DNA of 64,000 nt from Prochlorococcus sp. AG-355-P18 (GCA_003280515.1 QCER01000005.1:20530-84529), one strand, 5' to 3'; shown: positions 1-10,085, counted from the stretch's first letter. Translations and numbers: made by a program. Notes: a model not told the origin generated them from the sequence alone.

Positions 1-391
1 TTGCTTTTGTTTGTTGTGAAATTTTTAGATAAACATTACTTTTAGCAAAATATATTTCGCTGATTTTTGGATTGATCTGTTCTGCTTTATTTAGAGAATT
101 TAATGCGTTTTTGTATTTTTTGTTGGCTATTTGTGCTTCAGCTAAGATCAACCATAGTTTTTCATCTTTTGCATTTATTTTTATTGCTAATTTGGCTAAG
201 TTAAGGCTATCTTCATATTGACCAAAATAAAGTAGTTGATATGCATTTTTGCCAATATATAAACTTTGTTTTTGTAAGTTTTTTATTGTTGGGAAATAAT
301 AATAGGGAACTATTGCTCGAACTTTTTCTATTTGAAAAAAGTAAAAACAGATCAAGAAGATCCAGATTGTTTTTTTTAAAAACTTTTTCAT
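1..391 (-). CDS. TPR-repeat protein, partial (3' end outside window)
   Basis: This minus-strand frame is not in the ORF track. It starts at ATG 391 (MKKFLKKTIWIFLICFYFF), runs open to base 1 and continues beyond the window. A hydrophobic N-terminal segment suggests export or a membrane anchor. It is followed by helical repeats resembling TPR units (SLNLAKLAIKINAKDEKLWLILAEAQIANKKYKNALNSLNKAEQINP, here shown only as a pattern of A/L/Y spacing). The ATG overlaps the queG stop as ATGA, so the two are probably translationally coupled. TPR proteins scaffold protein interactions; the specific role is unknown. Confidence 0.75.
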   Translation of the reverse strand, partial: MKKFLKKTIWIFLICFYFFQIEKVRAIVPYYYFPTIKNLQKQSLYIGKNAYQLLYFGQYEDSLNLAKLAIKINAKDEKLWLILAEAQIANKKYKNALNSLNKAEQINPKISEIYFAKSNVYLKISQQTKA

Positions 392-1344
392 ATTTTAATT
401 TTTTTATTATTTATATTTGCTTGTATGTTTCTTTTCCACATCCATGGTTTAATTCTTTTTAAGGTAGTCCCTTTTAGATTTTCTTGCCATGTTTTATCGT
501 CCCAATTGAGAGACTCAATATTAAGATTTTTAATCCATTCTTTCGGTGCAGTTTCATGATTATTGTTGTATGGCACTGATTTATTCCATGGACAAACATC
601 TTGACAAATATCACATCCTGCAACCCATCCACCTAAATTTTTTTCTATTTTCTCTGGAATAGTTTTATCTCTGTTTTCTATTGTGTGATAAGCAATGCAA
701 AGATCTGATTGTATTACAAATGGTTCTACGATTGCGTGTGTGGGACAATGTTCAATGCAAATATCACATTTTCCACAAAGTTGTTGATGAGGTTTATCTG
801 GCATTAAATCTTTTGTGAGAATCATAAAACCTAAAGTAAGCCAAGAACCATTTTTTTTGCTGATTAAATTACTATTTTTACCTATCCAACCAATCCCCGC
901 TTCTTCTGCCCATGCTTTTTCAAGAAGAGGAGAGGTATCAACACATATTTTCCATTTGCAATCAGGAATTTCTAGGTCGATCCACTTACCAATATTCTTT
1001 AATTTTTTGTGAATCACTTTATGATAATCTTCACCCTGGCTAAATTTAGCTACCTTTAGAAAATTGCTATTACTGTTTTGTGAATTAATATAAGTAAATC
1101 CAACGCTTAAAACACTTTTTGCATCTTCAAAAAGTGAGCCTATATTTTTTCTTTTTTCTGCTTCCATCCATTTCATTTCAGCATGATAATTATTTGATAA
1201 CCATCTTTCTAATGCATTAGTTCTTAATTTTACGCGTGAACTCCCTGGTATTGAAGCTATTCCAGCAACTGTAAAACCCTCAAAAATAGCTCTTTCTTTT
1301 AATTTTTTACTTATTTCTTTTTTTTCCTGAATCGTATTAATCAT
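388..1344 (-). CDS. queG: Epoxyqueuosine reductase QueG
   Basis: QueG reduces epoxyqueuosine to queuosine in the wobble position of certain tRNAs, using cobalamin and two [4Fe-4S] clusters. The 318-aa product has the two ferredoxin-like cysteine clusters expected, CGKCDICIEHCPT and CDICQDVCPWN, after a cobalamin-binding reductase region (WIGKNSNLI). Length is close to the family norm. The stop overlaps the start of the downstream TPR gene by ATGA. QueG depends on a cobalamin cofactor, which fits the cbiD gene elsewhere in the window. Confidence 0.93.
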   Translation of the reverse strand: MINTIQEKKEISKKLKERAIFEGFTVAGIASIPGSSRVKLRTNALERWLSNNYHAEMKWMEAEKRKNIGSLFEDAKSVLSVGFTYINSQNSNSNFLKVAKFSQGEDYHKVIHKKLKNIGKWIDLEIPDCKWKICVDTSPLLEKAWAEEAGIGWIGKNSNLISKKNGSWLTLGFMILTKDLMPDKPHQQLCGKCDICIEHCPTHAIVEPFVIQSDLCIAYHTIENRDKTIPEKIEKNLGGWVAGCDICQDVCPWNKSVPYNNNHETAPKEWIKNLNIESLNWDDKTWQENLKGTTLKRIKPWMWKRNIQANINNKKIKI

Positions 1345-1485
1345 TTCTTTTTTTATGGCATTTCTTTTAAAAGTTATTTTTGGAGAATAAACTTAATAAA
1401 TAAAATAGATATTTAAGAAAAATATATCCTAACTTAGTAAAAACAGTTAAATTATTAGTAAAGTTAATATAGTTAAAGAGTTATT

Positions 1486-2220
1486 TTGGTTGAATCTAAT
1501 CAAAATCAAGATTCGAATTTAGGATCTAGGCTTCAACAAGATCTCAAAAATGATCTTATTGCCGGGTTGTTAGTTGTAATACCCTTAGCAACAACAATCT
1601 GGCTGTCATCATTAGTTAGTAAATTTGTTTTAACGTTAGTTACTTCAGTCCCAAAGCAACTAAATCCTTTTATTACTTTAAATCCTTTATTACAAGATTT
1701 AATTAATCTCACCTTAGGTTTAACTGTTCCTTTATTAGCAATTTTGCTTATAGGTTTGATGGCGAGAAATTTTGTAGGAAGATGGTTATTAGAATTTGGA
1801 GAAGGTACTTTATCAAAGATACCAGTAGCCGGAGCGGTTTATAAAACTCTTAAACAATTGCTAGAAACTTTTTTAAGTAATAAATCCAATAGATTTAGAC
1901 GAGTTGTTTTAGTTGAATATCCTCGCGAGGGATTATATAGTGTTGGCTTTGTAACTGGAGACGTGGGCCCATCTCTACAACCAGAATTGGAAGAAAAGTT
2001 ACTTAGTGTTTTCATTCCTACAGCACCAAATCCAACTACTGGCTGGTACACACTCGTTCCTGAGTCTTCTGTTAAGGATTTGGATATTTCTGTAGAAGAT
2101 GCTTTTAGAACAATAATTTCTGCTGGGATAGTTAATCCAGATGAGAAAAATAACACTACAAATCCAACATTTTCAAAATTGTTTTCTCAATTACGAGCTT
2201 CCACTAATACTTCTTCTTAA
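1486..2220 (+). CDS. DUF502 family membrane protein
   Basis: A 244-aa protein with two hydrophobic segments near residues 25-50 and 70-95 (NDLIAGLLVVIPLATTIWL; LGLTVPLLAILLIGLMARN). The conserved core GxLxxIPVxGxVYKTLKQ and TGWYTLVPES is typical of the DUF502 family found across cyanobacteria and plants. Function is unproven. The start is a TTG at 1486, giving MVESNQ. It is directly followed by nusB with no gap, suggesting one transcript with nusB and ftsY. Confidence 0.85.
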   Translation: MVESNQNQDSNLGSRLQQDLKNDLIAGLLVVIPLATTIWLSSLVSKFVLTLVTSVPKQLNPFITLNPLLQDLINLTLGLTVPLLAILLIGLMARNFVGRWLLEFGEGTLSKIPVAGAVYKTLKQLLETFLSNKSNRFRRVVLVEYPREGLYSVGFVTGDVGPSLQPELEEKLLSVFIPTAPNPTTGWYTLVPESSVKDLDISVEDAFRTIISAGIVNPDEKNNTTNPTFSKLFSQLRASTNTSS

Positions 2221-2223
2221 TTG

Positions 2224-2841
2224 ATGCATAATAGATCCCTTTCTAGAGAATTATCTTTAATTTCTCTTGGCCTTATAAAAGATAATGGTGATTGTAAGTT
2301 AAATAAATTTCAGATAGAAGAAATTGTTGAATCTGCGTTGGATTCTCTTATAAATCATTGCAGAGAGGAATTAGATAATTGCGAGTCAGAGTTAGAAAAT
2401 GCTTCACAAAAAATATTAGATAGTGAATTGAAAGAAGGTGTTGATTCTTCTTATTCAAATGTTCGAGATGAGTTAAAAAAATCTCTGGCAAAAATTGAAA
2501 CCGTAATGAATACACTCTCTGTTACTCTAGACTTTCCAAAATTAATTGTTTCTAGCGATCAAATTGATATTCGAGAGGATGTAAATAAAAGGATTTGTAA
2601 TATAATAAATAATCTTAAAAGTATTGATTCTGATATCGATCAAGTAATGGATGGCTGGAGATTAAAAAGATTACCAAGAATTGATAGGGATATTCTCCGT
2701 CTAGCTTACGTGGATATCAATTTTTTGAACACACCTGTAGCTGTTGCTTGTGATGAGGCTGTGAATTTAGCTAATAAATATAGTGATTTGCAAGGAAGAA
2801 AATTTATAAATGGAGTTTTAAGGAGATTACAAACAATTTAA
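2224..2841 (+). CDS. nusB: Transcription antitermination factor NusB
   Basis: NusB binds boxA RNA together with NusE (ribosomal protein S10) and supports processive rRNA transcription. The C-terminal half carries the family signature: W.LxRLPxIDRDILRLAYVDI, VACDEAVNLANKY and FINGVLRRL. The middle (residues 50-110) is longer and more divergent than E. coli NusB, as is usual in cyanobacteria. The track begins at TTG 2221, but the ATG at 2224 immediately follows and is the more likely start. It sits between DUF502 and ftsY on the same strand. Confidence 0.92.
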   Translation: MHNRSLSRELSLISLGLIKDNGDCKLNKFQIEEIVESALDSLINHCREELDNCESELENASQKILDSELKEGVDSSYSNVRDELKKSLAKIETVMNTLSVTLDFPKLIVSSDQIDIREDVNKRICNIINNLKSIDSDIDQVMDGWRLKRLPRIDRDILRLAYVDINFLNTPVAVACDEAVNLANKYSDLQGRKFINGVLRRLQTI

Positions 2842-2908
2842 TTTTCATAATTATTTGATATAAATAAATAGTATTTAGAAAAATTTTAATTACGAACTAT
2901 AAATAATA

Positions 2909-4231
2909 ATGACCAATACTGATAATTCTCGTGAATGGGCTGCACAAGCATATGCTCTCTTAAAAAAGCGACAGGAACAGCAAAAGCAAGAATTAGAGAA
3001 ACAGGAACAGCAAAAGCAAGAATTAGAGAAACAGGAACAGCAAAAGCAAGAATTAGAGAAACAGGAACAGCAAAAGCAAGAATTAGAGAAACAGGAACAG
3101 CAAAAGCAAGAATTAGAGAAACAGGAACAGCAAAAGCATGAATTAGAGAAACAGGAACAGCAAAAGCAGGAATTGATTGATATTCCTAATAAAGAAAATA
3201 TTGCTGAACCTGAATTAGGGGAATTTGATGATAATTTTACCTGGTCTGCAATGGTATTAGCTGCTCAAGGCAAAAAAATAAATCAAATATCAATTGATGA
3301 AATTGATTGGTTAACTAAATTACGGAGAGGATTAGAAGAAACCCGAAAAGGATTTGTTACTGAATTATTGGACAAATTAGGAGATGATCCTCTTACTCCT
3401 GAATCTCTTGATGATTTAGAGACTTTATTAATAAGAGCTGATGTAGGGATTGATTCAACCGATAAAGTTATAAGTTCTCTTAGGACAAAATTAAACGAGG
3501 AAGTCGTGGGTGGAGAAGCAGGAATAAAATTTTTGAAGAAGGAATTAAAATTAATTATCGATAAGCCAATAAAAAATTCGGGTACTGATATCTTAGTCCC
3601 CCAAAAGGGTAAATTAAATGTCTGGTTATTAGTAGGAGTTAATGGTGTTGGTAAAACTACTACACTTGGGAAATTAGCACATTTATCGTCAAAAAGTAAT
3701 TATAAAACTTTGATAGCTGCTGCTGATACTTTTAGGGCCGCTGCAGTAGAACAACTTAAAGTGTGGGGAGAGAGAAGTAATGTTGACGTAATATCAAATC
3801 AATCAAAAAATGCCGATCCAGCCGCTGTAGTTTTTGATGCAATTAATTCTGCAAAAAAAAGAAATGTTGATTTATTACTTGTTGATACAGCAGGTAGATT
3901 GCAAACTAAAAATAATTTGATGGATGAATTAGCAAAAATAAAAAAAATTATTGACAAAAAAGTTCCAGATGCACTTGTTGAATCATTATTAGTTTTAGAT
4001 GCAAGTCAGGGTCAAAATGGCTTAAAGCAAGCAAAAAGTTTCGCTAAATCAGCAGATTTAAGTGGAGCAATTATTACTAAATTGGATGGCACTTCTAGAG
4101 GAGGAGTCTCTTTAGCTGTATCTGAAGAAGTAAATTTGCCTATAAGGTTTATTGGAGCCGGGGAAGGTATAAAAGATTTGAGACCATTTAATAGTTATGA
4201 ATTTGTAGAGGCTATGCTTGCAGATAAATAA
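2909..4231 (+). CDS. ftsY: Signal recognition particle receptor FtsY
   Basis: FtsY is the membrane-associated SRP receptor GTPase that hands ribosomes making membrane proteins to the translocon. The C-terminal NG domain is complete: GVNGVGKTTTLGKLA (G1), DTFRAAAVEQL, LLLVDTAGRL (G3), TKLDGTSRGG (G4) and GEGIKDLRPF. The N-terminal linker holds about seven near-perfect tandem decapeptides, EQQKQELEKQ, which form a charged, probably extended coiled coil in place of the usual acidic A domain. The repeats are near-identical at DNA level too, so copy number may vary between strains. Confidence 0.96.
   Translation: MTNTDNSREWAAQAYALLKKRQEQQKQELEKQEQQKQELEKQEQQKQELEKQEQQKQELEKQEQQKQELEKQEQQKHELEKQEQQKQELIDIPNKENIAEPELGEFDDNFTWSAMVLAAQGKKINQISIDEIDWLTKLRRGLEETRKGFVTELLDKLGDDPLTPESLDDLETLLIRADVGIDSTDKVISSLRTKLNEEVVGGEAGIKFLKKELKLIIDKPIKNSGTDILVPQKGKLNVWLLVGVNGVGKTTTLGKLAHLSSKSNYKTLIAAADTFRAAAVEQLKVWGERSNVDVISNQSKNADPAAVVFDAINSAKKRNVDLLLVDTAGRLQTKNNLMDELAKIKKIIDKKVPDALVESLLVLDASQGQNGLKQAKSFAKSADLSGAIITKLDGTSRGGVSLAVSEEVNLPIRFIGAGEGIKDLRPFNSYEFVEAMLADK
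2970..3171 (+). repeat. 30-bp coding tandem repeat in ftsY
   Basis: The unit gaacagcaaaagcaagaa plus ttagagaaacag repeats about 6.7 times with period 30. Most copies are identical; the sixth has caagaa changed to catgaa and the last has caggaa. The period is a multiple of three, so changes in copy number keep frame. It encodes EQQKQELEKQ. Confidence 0.95.
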
Positions 4232-4298
4232 AAATTTAATTAATTTTTTTTAAAAATTTAAATTTAGTGTTAAAACATATTTATCTATTAGAATTGTT

Positions 4299-5642
4299 TT
4301 GAAGAATAATCAAAAAGAAAAAATATTTTCGAATAAATTTATCCAAAAATTTTTAGAAAATGAATCTAAAATAACTCAAAAAAATAAATATAAATTTGCT
4401 GAAATTTCATCTTCATTAGCATATTATTTAAAATCATTTTCCAACATAAATAAATTACTTGATTATGTATGCTTAATTTTTAAACATATTTATTTTGAGA
4501 ATATGATTTTAATTATTCCGTTAAATTATGAGGGAGAAATATGGAATGAAAATATAAAAATTTCAGCTAATTATGAATTTTTAACAATTCAAGAAGAAAT
4601 TAATAGTTTTTTGAATCAATTTCATTTTTCAAAAAATTTTAAGATAAAAGAAATTCTAACTTTTGAAAATGCTTTAAAAAATAAATTTCAAGAATACAAA
4701 ATTGAAACAAAAAAAATAATATCTAGAGGTAAATGTAGAGGATTTATTTATATTTTTAGCAAAGATATTTTTAGACAGTCGATTACTAAAGAAAGTAACT
4801 TTAATTTTATCGAAAGTTGTTTAGCTGTTGGATTAGAAAATTACTATTTAATAAAAACAAAGAAAAAGCATGAAAAAGTAGATAGAGAAATTTCCACTGG
4901 TGCTGAAATTCAATCTCAATTACTCCCTGATTATTGTCCAATTATCCATGGCATAGACCTGGCAGCTCATTGTAGACCAGCTCTTCAGCTCGGAGGTGAT
5001 TACTATGATTTCATGTGTTTAAAGCCGAATATCTCAGAAAAAAGAAAAGAAAAATCAAGATGGGCCTTCGTAATAGGAGATGTTATGGGTAAAGGAATTC
5101 CAGCAGGTCTTTTAATGACTATGTTAAGAGGAATGCTACGTGCAGAGGTTCTTACAGGTCTGCCTCCAGATAGAATTTTGCATGATTTGAATCAACTAGC
5201 AATAAATGATTTAGATCAATCTCATAGATTTGTGACATTATTTTATTCAGACTATGATCCCAGAACTAGAAAATTGAGATTCGCTAATGCAGCACATAAT
5301 CCTCCTCTGCTTTGGAAAAGCATAGATCAGAAAATTATAAAATTAGATGCAAAAGGATTTGTACTTGGACTACAAAAAGATGCTGAATATCATTGTTGTG
5401 AAATCAAGCTTAATCAAAATGATTTAGTTCTTTATTACACAGATGGTGTTATTGATACTTCTAACTCTTTAGGGCAAAGATTTGATGAGGAAAGATTAAT
5501 TAAAACACTTACAAAATTATGCAAGCAATCTTATACATCCCAAGAAATTTTAAATAAAATATTCAAAAAGTTAGATGATTTTACAGGGCAAAATAGACAT
5601 CTTGAAGATGATGCTTCTATGGTTATTTTTCAATTGAAATAG
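4299..5642 (+). CDS. SpoIIE/RsbU-type serine phosphatase with N-terminal sensor region
   Basis: The C-terminal half is a PP2C-like SpoIIE phosphatase: AEIQSQLLP linker helix, GGDYYDF, VIGDVMGKGIPAGLLMT, AAHNPPLL, YYTDGVIDT and ED..ASMVIFQL, with the metal-binding aspartates in place. Such enzymes dephosphorylate anti-sigma antagonist (STAS) proteins in partner-switching pathways. The first 190 residues are AT-rich, lysine- and asparagine-rich, and look like a divergent GAF-type sensor domain; no clear ligand motif is visible. The start is a TTG at 4299. No anti-sigma kinase or STAS gene is adjacent. Confidence 0.88.
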   Translation: MKNNQKEKIFSNKFIQKFLENESKITQKNKYKFAEISSSLAYYLKSFSNINKLLDYVCLIFKHIYFENMILIIPLNYEGEIWNENIKISANYEFLTIQEEINSFLNQFHFSKNFKIKEILTFENALKNKFQEYKIETKKIISRGKCRGFIYIFSKDIFRQSITKESNFNFIESCLAVGLENYYLIKTKKKHEKVDREISTGAEIQSQLLPDYCPIIHGIDLAAHCRPALQLGGDYYDFMCLKPNISEKRKEKSRWAFVIGDVMGKGIPAGLLMTMLRGMLRAEVLTGLPPDRILHDLNQLAINDLDQSHRFVTLFYSDYDPRTRKLRFANAAHNPPLLWKSIDQKIIKLDAKGFVLGLQKDAEYHCCEIKLNQNDLVLYYTDGVIDTSNSLGQRFDEERLIKTLTKLCKQSYTSQEILNKIFKKLDDFTGQNRHLEDDASMVIFQLK

Positions 5643-5705
5643 ATATTTTTTTGTCACTTATATAAAAAAATGCTTTATTAGAGATACTTAAAGTTATTAA
5701 TTTAT

Positions 5706-7085
5706 ATGGCAAAAGTTTGGAGTAAAAGGTTTGATAATTCACTTGACCCTTTTATTGAAAAGTTTAATGCCTCAATTGGTTTTGATAGAAATCTCATTTT
5801 AGAAGATATAGATTGCTCGATTGCTCATACGAAAATGCTTGGTAAAACAAAAGTTTTATCCTCTTCTGAAGCTTTACAAATTATTAATGGTTTAGAGTCC
5901 ATAAAAGTTGAGTATTTGGAGGGTAAATTTTTTCCAGGGCCACCTTCTGAAGATATTCACTATTGCATAGAAGAAAAGTTGATAAGTTTAATTGGTGAAA
6001 CTGGAAAAAAATTACATACGGGTAGAAGTAGAAATGATCAAGTTGGTACAGATATAAGATTGTGGCTCAGAAAAGAGATTGACAATATTGAAATTTTAAT
6101 TATCGATTTGCAAAAATCCTTCTTAAATCTTGCGAAATCTAATATTTATACTTTAATTCCAGGATATACTCACATGCAAAGAGCTCAACCATTATCTTTG
6201 GCTCATCATTTATTGGCCTATGTAGAAATGCTCCAAAGAGACCGTGAAAGATATAAAGAAGTACGCTCAAGAGTTAACATTTCTCCGTTAGGAGCTGCAG
6301 CTTTAGCTGGAACAAAGATAAAAATTGATAGGCACTTTACAGCTGCAGAATTGGGTTTTAAAAAGATTTATAAAAACAGTATTGATGCAGTTAGTGATAG
6401 AGATTTTTGTATAGAGTTTGCTTCTGCATCTGCTTTGTTGATGTCTCATTTAAGTAAAGTTTCAGAGGAAATAATTTTGTGGGTAACTGATGAATTTTCG
6501 TTTGCAAAATTAACAGATAAATGTGCCACAGGAAGTAGCTTAATGCCGCAGAAAAAAAATCCTGACGTTCCAGAATTGATCAGAGGTAAGACAGGGAGAG
6601 TGTACGGACATCTCCAAGCATTGTTAACGATGGTTAAAGGAGTGCCACTTGCATACAATAAGGATTTTCAGGAGGATAAAGAGCCAATATTTGATACTGC
6701 AGAAACAATTTCTTCTTGTATTAAAGCAATGACTATTTTAATTAATGAGGGCATTGAATTTAATATCAAAAACCTATCTGATTCTGTAGAAAATGACTTT
6801 TCTAATGCTACTGATTTGGCAGATTATTTAGTTGGTAAAGATGTTCCTTTTAGGACGGCTTATCAGGTTGTAGGTCAAATAGTTAAATATTGCTTGGAGA
6901 GAAAAATGTTATTTAAAAATCTCAAAATTGATGAATTTAAAAAATTTCATCCCAAATTTGACGAGGATGTTTTCGTTGATCTTAAACCTCTTAATGTAGT
7001 TAAATCAAGAAATAGCGAAGGTGGTACAGGTTTTGTTCAGGTAGAAAAAGAGGTAAATTACTGGCAAAAAAAATTGTTGCTTTGA
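5706..7085 (+). CDS. argH: Argininosuccinate lyase
   Basis: ArgH splits argininosuccinate into arginine and fumarate, the last step of arginine synthesis. The 459-aa product is full length and has the fumarase/aspartase superfamily signature [12 protein letters not shown] with the catalytic serine loop, plus [10 protein letters not shown] and [10 protein letters not shown]. It stands alone between the phosphatase and the RRM gene; argJ of the same pathway is at 50336. Confidence 0.97.
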   Translation: MAKVWSKRFDNSLDPFIEKFNASIGFDRNLILEDIDCSIAHTKMLGKTKVLSSSEALQIINGLESIKVEYLEGKFFPGPPSEDIHYCIEEKLISLIGETGKKLHTGRSRNDQVGTDIRLWLRKEIDNIEILIIDLQKSFLNLAKSNIYTLIPGYTHMQRAQPLSLAHHLLAYVEMLQRDRERYKEVRSRVNISPLGAAALAGTKIKIDRHFTAAELGFKKIYKNSIDAVSDRDFCIEFASASALLMSHLSKVSEEIILWVTDEFSFAKLTDKCATGSSLMPQKKNPDVPELIRGKTGRVYGHLQALLTMVKGVPLAYNKDFQEDKEPIFDTAETISSCIKAMTILINEGIEFNIKNLSDSVENDFSNATDLADYLVGKDVPFRTAYQVVGQIVKYCLERKMLFKNLKIDEFKKFHPKFDEDVFVDLKPLNVVKSRNSEGGTGFVQVEKEVNYWQKKLLL

Positions 7086-7196
7086 ATATCAATTATTTTT
7101 CTACAACAGGGGTATGCTTTGAAGTAGAATAATAAAGCAACGTTATTAGACTACTTATTGTAGTTTTTTTAAAAGGTTAATTTTGTTGAGTTCAAA

Positions 7197-7745
7197 GTGA
7201 GTATTTTTGTTGGCAATTTGCCATTCCGCGCAGAGCGTGAAGATGTTATACAGTTGTTTGCCCCTTTTGGTGAGGTCTTAAATTGTTCTCTTCCACTGGA
7301 GAGAGATACCGGAAGGAAAAGAGGATTCGCATTTATTGAAATGGCAGATGAGGCGATTGAGTCAACAGCTATTGATGGTTTGCAAGGAACGGAACTTATG
7401 GGTAGACCATTAAGAATAAATAAAGCTGAGCCAAGAGGTTCTGGTGGATCTCGTAGAGGAGGAAGAGGTGGCTACGGCGGTGGTAATAATAGTGGCGGCT
7501 ACGGCGGTGGTAATAATGGTGGCGGCTACGGCGCTGGTGGCTACGGCGGTGGTAATAAGAGTGGCGGCTACGGCGGTGGTAATCCTGGATCTAATAGCTC
7601 TAACGCTAACAAATCTTCTGGAGCAGAAGGTTGGGAAGACAGAAGTTATGGAAATTCTTCTGAAAATTCTGAATATGAAAATGGTAGGAGCAGGAGAAAA
7701 AGGGGAGTTTCCCATGAGAGCAATGCTTCAAACGAGACAGATTAA
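7197..7745 (+). CDS. Glycine-rich RRM RNA-binding protein (Rbp)
   Basis: A single RRM domain fills residues 1-80, with RNP2 (IFVGNLPF) and RNP1 (KRGFAFIEM). A glycine-rich tail follows with repeated GGYGGGN units, then a polar Ser/Asn/Glu stretch. This is the cyanobacterial Rbp layout; family members are cold-responsive and bind RNA. The start is GTG at 7197. The 110-bp leader upstream is gene-free and could hold 5'-UTR regulation, but I see no decisive motif. Its end overlaps the convergent dusA gene by 4 bp. Confidence 0.92.
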   Translation: MSIFVGNLPFRAEREDVIQLFAPFGEVLNCSLPLERDTGRKRGFAFIEMADEAIESTAIDGLQGTELMGRPLRINKAEPRGSGGSRRGGRGGYGGGNNSGGYGGGNNGGGYGAGGYGGGNKSGGYGGGNPGSNSSNANKSSGAEGWEDRSYGNSSENSEYENGRSRRKRGVSHESNASNETD

Positions 7746-8746
7746 TAACCCATTTCTTCAAGTGCCGTCGTTAACTTCAATAGATATTCAATATTTAATT
7801 CTTTTTTAATAGATTTATTTGAAATTTGATTTCTCCAAACTTTAGCTTTAGGAATACCTTCAACTAAATTTATAAGATGTTTACAAATATCCCAAGATTT
7901 TCCTCCATTTCTTAAATGTGCTTCTATGTATGGAATTAACGAGAATATAATATTTGACGCAGATTTGGGTTTTTTATTAATTCCATAAATCTTTTGATCA
8001 ATTTCAGACCATCTTAAGGGATGTTTATAAATTGACCGTCCAATCATGACCCCATCAAAATCATTTAAGGCTTTTAATGATTCATCGATATTTGTTAAAC
8101 CTCCATTGATTTCTATTAATAATTCAGGATTTGATTTTTTTAATTTTTTTACTACATCATAATTTAGTGGAGGTATGGTTCTGTTTTGTTTTGGGTTAAG
8201 ACCTTTTAATATTGCTTTCCTTGCATGTACTGTGAATCTGTCTGCACCAGCATTTGCGATAATTCTTACGAAATTATTCAAATTAACGAAACTATCATTA
8301 TTGTCTACTCCGATCCTGTGTTTGATTGTAACTGGTAAGTTGCAATTATTTTTTAAAGTTTCTATACATTTTGCTACTTTTTCAGGGTCTTTCATAAGTG
8401 AAGCACCAAAATTTCCAGAACAGACCCTTGGACTCGGACAACCAACATTAAAGTTTATTTCGTCATACCCCCAATCCTGTGCCATTTGGGCTGCCTCTTT
8501 GAGGACTTTAGGGTCGTCCCCACCAAACTGAATCGATATCGGGTGTTCCTCATCATTAAAATCTAGAAAACTTTCTTTTTTTTTCGTATAAACTAAACTC
8601 TGGGCAACGATCATTTCCGTATACAATAGAGCTTCAGAACTTATTTGTCTCATTAACATTCTGAAGTGCTTATCAGTACAATCCATCATTGGAGCAATAC
8701 TTAATTTATGAATATTTTTAATAGAATTAAGCGGATTGAAATTCAT
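7742..8746 (-). CDS. dusA: tRNA-dihydrouridine synthase A
   Basis: The enzyme is an FMN-dependent reductase that makes dihydrouridine in the D loop of tRNA. The TIM-barrel signature motifs are visible: SIAPMMDCTDKHFR, LYTEM, INFNVGCPSPRV with the catalytic cysteine, VTIKHRIGVDN and VHARKA. The MMDxTD opening and LNPKQNR stretch favour the DusA subgroup over DusB/C. Length is 334 aa, normal for the family. Confidence 0.9.
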   Translation of the reverse strand: MNFNPLNSIKNIHKLSIAPMMDCTDKHFRMLMRQISSEALLYTEMIVAQSLVYTKKKESFLDFNDEEHPISIQFGGDDPKVLKEAAQMAQDWGYDEINFNVGCPSPRVCSGNFGASLMKDPEKVAKCIETLKNNCNLPVTIKHRIGVDNNDSFVNLNNFVRIIANAGADRFTVHARKAILKGLNPKQNRTIPPLNYDVVKKLKKSNPELLIEINGGLTNIDESLKALNDFDGVMIGRSIYKHPLRWSEIDQKIYGINKKPKSASNIIFSLIPYIEAHLRNGGKSWDICKHLINLVEGIPKAKVWRNQISNKSIKKELNIEYLLKLTTALEEMGY

Positions 8747-8768
8747 TACTTTTTTGTGAATTAAATAT

Positions 8769-9263
8769 ATGAATCAATTTTTATCAAGAAGGACTTTTAT
8801 TCTAATTCCTATTATGTCAATCTTAAAAATAATCTTTAAGCCCATGCAAGTATTAGCATCTTCATTTAATTCTAAAGAAGAGTGGAATTTCTCAAAAGAC
8901 GAATGGAAAGCTAGGCTTAGTCCAGAATCTTATTATATTTTGAGGGAGGAAGGCACTGAAAGAGCTTTCAGCAGCCAACTAAATAATGAGAAAAGAAAAG
9001 GAATGTTTCACTGTGCAGGATGCGATTTGCCGCTTTTTTCCTCAGATAAAAAGTACGATAGTGGAACAGGATGGCCCAGCTTTTGGGATTCAATTCAAGG
9101 ATCAGTAGAAACAAAAGTTGATTTCAAGTTAATTGTCCCAAGAACCGAATATCATTGCTCTAGGTGCGGAGGTCATCAAGGACATGTCTTCAACGATGGA
9201 CCACTTCCCACTGGAAAAAGATACTGTAACAATGGATTAGCATTAAGGTTTGTCCCTGAATAA
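8769..9263 (+). CDS. msrB: Peptide methionine-R-sulfoxide reductase MsrB, exported-looking
   Basis: MsrB repairs methionine-R-sulfoxide in proteins. The catalytic region is complete: CAGCDLPLF and CSRCGGHQGH (the four zinc cysteines), GTGWPSF, RTEYHC and RYCNNGLALRF with the catalytic cysteine. Residues 1-30 (SRRTFILIPIMSILKII) add an arginine pair and a hydrophobic stretch ending near VLAS, consistent with a Tat-like or Sec signal, so the enzyme may act in the periplasm or lumen. It is divergent from dusA. Confidence 0.93.
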   Translation: MNQFLSRRTFILIPIMSILKIIFKPMQVLASSFNSKEEWNFSKDEWKARLSPESYYILREEGTERAFSSQLNNEKRKGMFHCAGCDLPLFSSDKKYDSGTGWPSFWDSIQGSVETKVDFKLIVPRTEYHCSRCGGHQGHVFNDGPLPTGKRYCNNGLALRFVPE

Positions 9264-9337
9264 ATATTTGTGCGGCCTTCCGCAACTTGTATTGTGCATC
9301 ACTTTATTAGAGAATAGTTTTATTAAATTTTAGAAAA

Positions 9338-10057
9338 ATGATTGAAAATCAATCAGGCAATATTGATAATGAAGAAAATGATGTATCTAACCAGGATAAT
9401 GTTCCTGAAGATATATCATCTACGCAAAATTCAACTACTGAAAAAGATGAATTATCTTCCCAACAAACAGAAGAATTAAATACCGAAGAATTAAAAAATA
9501 CTATTTCAAACAATGATGCAAGATTAGAACAATTAGAAAAAGAGCATGAAACATTAAAAAATCAATATGTAAGGATATCAGCAGATTTTGATAATTTCAG
9601 AAAAAGGCAGTCAAGGGATCAGGACGACTTAAAAATCCAACTCGTTTCAAAGACCTTAACAGCAATATTGCCTATTGTTGATAATTTTGAGAGGGCAAGA
9701 CAACAACTTAAACCAGAAAGTGAAGAAGCTCAAGCTCTACATAGAAGTTATCAAGGATTGTATAAACAACTGGTAGAAGTTTTAAAGCAACAAGGAGTTT
9801 CACCCATGAGAGTTATTGGCCAACAATTTGATCCAAACTTGCATGAAGCTGTTTTAAGAGAACCTAGTGAAGAGTTTGAAGAGGATTTTATTATTGAAGA
9901 ATTGCAACGCGGATATCATTTAGACGGTAAGGTTTTGAGACATGCATTGGTTAAGGTTTCTATGGGACCTGGCAAACAAAATTCACAACAGGAAGTAGAA
10001 AAGGATAAAGTTGAAGAAGATGTTGATTCAGAGGTAAATACTTCTGAAGATGTATAA
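9338..10057 (+). CDS. grpE: Nucleotide exchange factor GrpE
   Basis: GrpE releases ADP from DnaK. The N-terminal third is acidic and disordered, followed by a long coiled coil ([28 protein letters not shown]) and the beta domain ([33 protein letters not shown]). It is 239 aa and full length, and heads a grpE-dnaJ-tusA-like-rsgA run in one direction. Confidence 0.96.
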   Translation: MIENQSGNIDNEENDVSNQDNVPEDISSTQNSTTEKDELSSQQTEELNTEELKNTISNNDARLEQLEKEHETLKNQYVRISADFDNFRKRQSRDQDDLKIQLVSKTLTAILPIVDNFERARQQLKPESEEAQALHRSYQGLYKQLVEVLKQQGVSPMRVIGQQFDPNLHEAVLREPSEEFEEDFIIEELQRGYHLDGKVLRHALVKVSMGPGKQNSQQEVEKDKVEEDVDSEVNTSEDV

Positions 10058-10085
10058 ATTCTAAATTTTTTTTGAGCATTATCTA

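Noticed and set aside
241-462. 73-aa plus-strand frame at the left edge
   Set aside because: It is antisense to the TPR gene start and the queG end, which have clear family motifs.
2935-3141. 68-aa frame GTAKARIRET repeats, and CRISPR-like look of the region
   Set aside because: It is the shifted reading of the ftsY tandem repeat. There are no spacers; the repeats are contiguous and coding.
7410-7809. 101-aa minus and 121-aa plus frames rich in A/T/V
   Set aside because: Shadows of the Gly-rich codons of the RRM protein; low-complexity and no separate start signal.
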